Made by a program: the position numbers and the translations under genes. The notes under the pieces are model-generated. The model did not search any database, was not told the DNA's origin, and worked only from the letters and a program-made list of their open reading frames with translations. Below, piece after piece: positions 60,031 to 64,000 of a stretch of DNA of 64,000 nucleotides. Every line of letters begins with the position of its first letter. Positions within the stretch are counted from its first letter, which is position 1. The stretch is from Sphingosinithalassobacter tenebrarum (GTDB lineage: Bacteria > Pseudomonadota > Alphaproteobacteria > Sphingomonadales > Sphingomonadaceae): the NCBI RefSeq assembly GCF_011057975.1, contig NZ_CP049109.1, positions 3,627,001 through 3,691,000 on the forward strand, read 5' to 3'.

Positions 60031-62159
60031 ATGCACCGGCAGCAGCGCGCCGGCCTGAGCCGCTGACGACGTCCACCTTCGCGGTCGAAGGGATGCGCTG
60101 CGCCGGCTGTATCGCCAAGATCGAGCACGGACTGGCGGCCGACAACGACATCGCCACTGCCCGCGTCAACTTCACGACGCGCCAGGTCCGCGTCGCGCAT
60201 CTTTCCGAAATCGACCCCGAAGCGATCGCCGAGCGAATCCGCGCGCTCGGTTTCGAAGCGCATGAGGCGCAGAACGAGCGCCCCGCCGGCTTCACCGACG
60301 AGAGCCGCAAGCTGGTGCTCGCGCTCGCCGTGGCGGGCTTCGCCGCGATGAACGTGATGCTGCTCTCGGTGTCGGTCTGGTCCGGCGCCGACGGTGCGAC
60401 GCGCGGCATGTTCCACTGGATCTCGGCGCTGATCGCGCTGCCTGCCGCCGCCTATTCGGGGCAGACCTTTTTCAAGAGCGCGTGGAGCGCGCTGAAGCGC
60501 GGCCGCACCAATATGGACGTGCCCATTTCGATCGGCGTCGTGCTGGCGCTGGCGCTGAGCGTCTATGAAACCGCGACCGGGGGCATCCACGCCTATTTCG
60601 ACGGCGCGCTGATGCTGCTCTTCTTTCTGCTCGGCGGTCGCTTCCTCGACAGCGTGATGCGGCAAAAGGCGCAGGACGGCATTACCGCGCTGCTCCGCCG
60701 CCTGCCCAACGATGCACTGGTGCTCGGCAAGGACGGCACCACCAGCCGCCGCGCGATCGACGAACTGGCGCCCAACATGAAGCTGCTGGTCGCCGCGGGC
60801 GAGCGGATCGCCGCCGACGGCGTCGTCCTTTCGGGGGAAAGCGATGTCGATCGCTCGCTCGTCACCGGCGAAAGCGACGCCGAACCCGTGGTTGAGGGCA
60901 GCGAGGTGCTGGCCGGCACGATCAATCTTTCGGCGCCGCTGACCGTGAAGATCACCGGCGTCGGCAACGACACCACCATCGCCGAAATCGCGCGGCTGAT
61001 GGAAAGCGCGGGACAGGGCAAGTCGCGTTACACCCGGATCGCCGATCGCGCCGCGCGCCTCTATGCGCCCGCGGTTCATTCGCTCGCGCTGCTGACCTTT
61101 GCGGGATGGATGATCGCGGGCATGGGCCTCCATGCCTCGATCACCACTGCGATCGCGGTGCTGATCATCACCTGCCCCTGCGCGCTGGGCCTCGCCGTGC
61201 CGATTTCGCAGGTCGTCGTCACCGGCGCGATGATGCGCAAGGGCATCATGGTCAAGGACGGATCGGGGCTCGAGCGGCTGGCGCGCGCCGATGCCGCGAT
61301 TTTCGACAAGACCGGGACGATCACGATCGGCCGCCCGCTGGTGACCGCCGGGATGCCCGAAGACGCGACCGAGCGCGCCGCGCTGCTCGCGCTTGCCCGC
61401 ACCAGCAACCACCCCGCCTCGCGCGCGATCGTCTGCACACTGGGCGACAGCATCGATGCGGCAGAGGCCAGCGCGCTGCAGGAAGTGCCCGGCAAGGGGG
61501 TGTGCGGCATCGTTGCCGGGCGGAAAGCGATGCTCGGCCGTCCCGACTGGGTCGGCAGCAGCGGGCATGACGGCAGCGGCACCAGTTTCCGGCTGGGCGA
61601 CGGGCCCGTCCACCATATCGTTACCGAAGATCAGCCGCGCCCCGATACCGTCGCGGCGCTGGCGCGGATGCAGCGGCTGGGCATCGGTTGCACCATGATC
61701 TCAGGCGACGCGGCCGATCCGGTCGCGCGGCTTGCCGACCGGCTGGGCATCGAAGGCAGGGCGCGGATGCGCCCGGAGGACAAGGTCGCCGCGATCCGCG
61801 CGCTGGAAGAAAGCGGACACCATGTGCTGATGGTCGGCGACGGGCTGAATGACGGGCCCGCGCTGCGCGCCGCGTCGGTTTCGATGGCACCGTCGAGCGC
61901 TACCGATGTCGGGCGGCAGGCGGCGGACATCGTCTTCCTGGGCGACGGCCTGGCGCCCGTGCCGATGGCGATCGCCGCCGCGCGGCGCACGATGGCGGTG
62001 GTGAAGCAGAATTTCGCGATGGCGGTGATCTACAACCTGTTCGCGGTCCCGCTGGCGATGGCGGGGTTTGTCACGCCGCTGATCGCCGCCGCGGCGATGT
62101 CGGGCTCGTCGCTGATCGTCGTCGCCAATGCGCTGCGACTGCGCGGAGCGGCGCGATGA
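60027..62159 (+). CDS. fixI: Copper-translocating P-type ATPase FixI/CcoI
   Basis: 710 residues. An N-terminal heavy-metal domain with the copper ligands in VEGMRCAGCIAKIE (about 20-33), membrane CPC in ITCPCALGLAVPIS (about 385-398), actuator LVTGESDAEPV (about 275-285), phosphorylation site FDKTGTITIG (about 425-434), HP locus TSNHPASRAI (about 460) and hinge MVGDGLNDGPAL (about 600-611). The start is a TTG at 60027 overlapping the fixH stop, with AGAGG 6-7 nt upstream; the ATG at 60031 is out of frame. It exports copper needed for cbb3 assembly. Confidence 0.95.
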   Translation: MNAPAAARRPEPLTTSTFAVEGMRCAGCIAKIEHGLAADNDIATARVNFTTRQVRVAHLSEIDPEAIAERIRALGFEAHEAQNERPAGFTDESRKLVLALAVAGFAAMNVMLLSVSVWSGADGATRGMFHWISALIALPAAAYSGQTFFKSAWSALKRGRTNMDVPISIGVVLALALSVYETATGGIHAYFDGALMLLFFLLGGRFLDSVMRQKAQDGITALLRRLPNDALVLGKDGTTSRRAIDELAPNMKLLVAAGERIAADGVVLSGESDVDRSLVTGESDAEPVVEGSEVLAGTINLSAPLTVKITGVGNDTTIAEIARLMESAGQGKSRYTRIADRAARLYAPAVHSLALLTFAGWMIAGMGLHASITTAIAVLIITCPCALGLAVPISQVVVTGAMMRKGIMVKDGSGLERLARADAAIFDKTGTITIGRPLVTAGMPEDATERAALLALARTSNHPASRAIVCTLGDSIDAAEASALQEVPGKGVCGIVAGRKAMLGRPDWVGSSGHDGSGTSFRLGDGPVHHIVTEDQPRPDTVAALARMQRLGIGCTMISGDAADPVARLADRLGIEGRARMRPEDKVAAIRALEESGHHVLMVGDGLNDGPALRAASVSMAPSSATDVGRQAADIVFLGDGLAPVPMAIAAARRTMAVVKQNFAMAVIYNLFAVPLAMAGFVTPLIAAAAMSGSSLIVVANALRLRGAAR

Positions 62160-62317
62160 ACGGGCTCGCTATCCTGATCCCGGTCGCGCTGCTGCTCGGC
62201 CTGTCGGGCATCGGCGCCTTTTTCTGGGCCGCGAAGAGCGGGCAATTCGACGATCTCGACGGCGCGGCGATGCGGATCCTGATCGACGACGAGGACAAGC
62301 CCGACACCCGAGAGTGA
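62156..62317 (+). CDS. ccoS: CcoS-type cbb3 assembly protein
   Basis: 53 residues. One membrane helix (about 3-24, GLAILIPVALLLGLSGIGAFFWA) followed by AAKSGQFDDLDGAAMRILID, the conserved CcoS end with the acidic DED tail. ATGA overlap with fixI. Last gene of the cco run; CcoS is required for cofactor insertion into CcoN. Confidence 0.92.
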   Translation: MNGLAILIPVALLLGLSGIGAFFWAAKSGQFDDLDGAAMRILIDDEDKPDTRE

Positions 62318-62332
62318 GACGGCATATTCGTT

Positions 62333-62365
62333 GGCGACGCTAGCGTCTCATTCGGACGCGTCGCC
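62333..62365. terminator. Hairpin between convergent ccoS and lipoprotein genes
   Basis: 8-bp perfect stem GGCGACGC / GCGTCGCC (62333-62340 with 62358-62365) in the 47-bp gap between the two stop codons. There is no T-tract, so termination is only a possibility. Confidence 0.35.
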
Positions 62366-62877
62366 TACGCTGATACATAGCCGTTGTCGTCGCGTATCGG
62401 CGGCGTCGGATCGTCAACGTAACTCTCTATCCGGCCGTCCGGCGATATCCGAAACCAGCCGCTACCCGAGCCCGATCCGGAGCCTGTTGTTGTGACCTGA
62501 TACAAGACGCCGCGCTTGAGTGGCTTGGGCTTCACCTGACCGATACTCTCCCTAGCGGGCGGCCCTTTCAACGGTGCACCATAATAGACCGGAAAATCAT
62601 TCTCACACGTGCCGACAGCCCTGAAGTCCCACCAGTAAACACCGCCTCGGGTGACCAGTGCAACATCGTCTCCCGGCTCTGGCTGTGCTTTTGGCCCATC
62701 ATCGTCAACCGACACCTCAATGCTCCTGATACAGGACGCCCCCCGCGATGAGGTAGAGTCGACGACAAAGGCCAGCCGGCCTTCGATCGCCACCGCCTTC
62801 AGCGAATAGCTATAGGAGCAGCTACCCAGCAGAAGCGGGAAAAGGCAGGCGAGAATGCGTGATGCAAATGCAGGCAT
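62365..62877 (-). CDS. Lipoprotein of unknown function
   Basis: 170 residues from ATG 62877 (MPAFASRILACLFPLLLGSC). Lipobox LLLGSC puts the lipidated Cys at about 20. The mature part is a small, probably beta-rich domain (AIEGRLAFVVDSTSSRGASC, GGVYWWDFRAVGTCENDFPV), with a Gly/Ser linker TTTGSGSGSGSGWF near 138-151. Three or four Cys in the mature region could pair. The open frame extends upstream to 63027 but without conserved content. No family recognised. It is convergent with ccoS. Confidence 0.72.
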   Translation of the reverse strand: MPAFASRILACLFPLLLGSCSYSYSLKAVAIEGRLAFVVDSTSSRGASCIRSIEVSVDDDGPKAQPEPGDDVALVTRGGVYWWDFRAVGTCENDFPVYYGAPLKGPPARESIGQVKPKPLKRGVLYQVTTTGSGSGSGSGWFRISPDGRIESYVDDPTPPIRDDNGYVSA

Positions 62878-62933
62878 TGCCGGAATGTCACCAGTTCCCC
62901 TTGTTTTTGCAACGCCGTCATCCACCTTTCGCG

Positions 62934-63016
62934 CACAAACAAAACGGGCCGGTTTGCACCGGCCCGAGGGGAGAGAGCTCTTGAGGAGAGCGGGGGGAGG
63001 CTCCGCTCCTCCCCCC
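62934..63016 (-). terminator. Tandem hairpins, terminator of ompW
   Basis: On the minus strand after the ompW stop comes a 9-bp stem (62992-63000 with 63008-63016, loop CTCCGCT), then a second 9-bp perfect stem (62945-62953 with 62958-62966, 4-nt loop) followed by GTTTTGTTTG. The second is a textbook intrinsic terminator. Confidence 0.8.
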
Positions 63017-63026
63017 GTTTTCGCCA

Positions 63027-63698
63027 TTACAGGCGAATGCCGACGCCGATGCCGAACACCAGCGGATCGAGGTCGATATCGACATTCTGCATGCCGGCCG
63101 CAGTGGTATCGATGTGCGCGGTCGTATCCATGTCGATGTACTTCACATCGAGGTTGAGAAAGACCGTCGGCGTGATGTCGATGTCGATGCCGGCCTGCAC
63201 TGCCCAGCCGAAGCTGTCGTCCATCTTCACCGTCGTCGGGCCGACCGCCGCTTCCAGGCTGTCCGAGGCTTCTTCGTTCCAGAAGATGGTATAGTTGACA
63301 CCCGCACCGACATAGGGACGGATCGCACCCTTCGGATTGAAGTGATACTGCGCGGTCAGCGTCGGCGGCAGCACCCAGGTCGAAGCCAGCTCGCCCAGCG
63401 AGCCGGTCGTTCCGGTAACACCGCTGGCGCTGTGCTTCGTGGTCGAAGCGATCAGCTCGAAGCCGATATTGTCGGTCGCCATATAGGTGAAGTCGATTTC
63501 GGGCATGACCGAATTGTCGACCGAGACCCCTTCGCCGGGAAAGGCCGGCATGATGCTGCTCGAATCCTCGTTCGGGGCAACAACGATGCCGCGTACCCGC
63601 AGCAGAACGTCGCCGGCCGCAATACCCGTATCCTGCGCCGCAGCCGGCGCGACAAGAACGGTGGCCGCCAACAGCGAAGCCGGAATCAACCCTTTCAT
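63027..63698 (-). CDS. ompW: OmpW-family outer-membrane protein
   Basis: 223 residues. Signal peptide MKGLIPASLLAATVLVAPAAAQ, then an eight-stranded barrel typical of OmpW: AGDVLLRVRGIVVAPNED (about 28-45), ATDNIGFELIASTTKHS near 75-91, PPTLTAQYHFNPKGAIRPYV near 112-131 and ATKYIDMDTT-like strand near 185. The C-terminus ends GIGVGIRL, i.e. Leu rather than the usual aromatic residue. GGAG before the ATG. Divergent from hemN with the FNR-type box between them. Confidence 0.93.
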   Translation of the reverse strand: MKGLIPASLLAATVLVAPAAAQDTGIAAGDVLLRVRGIVVAPNEDSSSIMPAFPGEGVSVDNSVMPEIDFTYMATDNIGFELIASTTKHSASGVTGTTGSLGELASTWVLPPTLTAQYHFNPKGAIRPYVGAGVNYTIFWNEEASDSLEAAVGPTTVKMDDSFGWAVQAGIDIDITPTVFLNLDVKYIDMDTTAHIDTTAAGMQNVDIDLDPLVFGIGVGIRL

Positions 63699-63779
63699 TT
63701 CACTACTCCGTATTCAAATCGGTGAGCAGCTTTTGAACCGGGAGTGATTCGGCGTCCTTGTTTCTGCTCAAACGCAGGC

Positions 63780-63793
63780 TTGACCGGCGTCAA
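63780..63793. promoter_or_regulatory. FNR/FixK-type box between ompW and hemN
   Basis: TTGACCGGCGTCAA is a perfect palindrome of the TTGAC-N4-GTCAA form. It lies 35 nt upstream of the hemN ATG and 82 nt upstream of the divergent ompW ATG. The match to the box at 54540 suggests both are read by the same regulator. Confidence 0.7.
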
Positions 63794-63827
63794 AACGCAA
63801 AAATATGCGGTTTGATAGGGATGTGGC

Positions 63828-64000
63828 ATGTGGAGCTATCACCCCGAACTGCTGGCGACTCCGGTCCCGCGCTATACGAGCTTTCCGACCGCCGCCGAGT
63901 TCGGCGACGCCGTCGGCCCGGCCGACCTTGCAAGCACGCTGGCAGCGGTCGAAGTCGACGCGCCGCTCTCGCTCTATCTGCACATCCCCTATTGCCATGA
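63828..64000 (+). CDS. hemN: Oxygen-independent coproporphyrinogen III oxidase (5' part)
   Basis: About 57 codons visible. It starts MWSYHPELLATPVPRYTSFPTAAEF and ends LYLHIPYCH, which is the HemN beginning leading to the radical-SAM CxxxCxxC motif. It makes protoporphyrinogen without oxygen, feeding haem to the cbb3 oxidase under low oxygen. The FNR-type box upstream fits. The rest lies beyond the right edge. Confidence 0.93.
   Translation, partial: MWSYHPELLATPVPRYTSFPTAAEFGDAVGPADLASTLAAVEVDAPLSLYLHIPYCH

Overview
The window is GC-rich, gene-dense chromosomal DNA from an alphaproteobacterium, most likely of the order Sphingomonadales. This rests on the sequence type of the TCA-cycle proteins, the cbb3 oxidase locus and the dispersed intergenic palindromes built around CTGAGCCTGTCGAAG / CTTCGACAAGCTCAG. 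I cannot name the genus. I see no rRNA, phage, insertion sequence or CRISPR array. One tRNA (Arg, anticodon CCG) is present.

Layout. 1-13 kb (minus strand) is a respiration and TCA block: sdhC-sdhD-sdhA, a membrane-anchored ClpP-like protein, sdhB, a hotdog thioesterase, zapE, a small secreted protein, then mdh, a second small secreted protein related to the first, sucD and sucA (its last codons lie beyond the left edge). 13-16 kb holds two tandem soluble chemoreceptors with almost identical signalling domains. 16-23 kb is housekeeping: an SDR, prmA, phhA, a DUF2459 protein, an alpha/beta hydrolase, two lipoproteins (one a GlpQ-like phosphodiesterase), and an XdhC/MocA-like molybdenum-cofactor pair. 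23-28 kb is a complete tripartite MacAB-TolC-type exporter. 28-32 kb is acs, a macrodomain gene, a small DUF gene and a sirtuin deacylase. 32-36 kb has two unknown membrane proteins, dapB, nth, a DUF6491-like protein and tRNA-Arg. 36-42 kb is an unassigned catabolic operon (aldehyde dehydrogenase, double CMD-domain protein, two SDRs, a HIBADH-like enzyme) divergent from a FadR-type GntR regulator. 41.6-43.2 kb is a leucine-dehydrogenase-like gene divergent from an Lrp regulator.

43-54.5 kb is the most distinctive region. It carries an M19 dipeptidase, two beta-lactamase-fold serine hydrolases, a YkvI-like transporter, a DUF1611 protein (DgcN type), a TonB receptor, an enolase-superfamily racemase (DgcA type) and an XRE-cupin regulator. 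Together these look like a D-glutamate / D-amino-acid-peptide scavenging locus. Two near-identical promoter/operator regions drive its two minus-strand units.

54.6-62.3 kb is a full ccoNOQP-ccoG-fixH-fixI-ccoS locus (cbb3 oxidase plus assembly), preceded by an FNR/FixK-type box. A second box of the same type lies between ompW and hemN at the right edge, which links the oxidase, anaerobic haem synthesis and perhaps OmpW in one low-oxygen response. hemN runs off the right edge.
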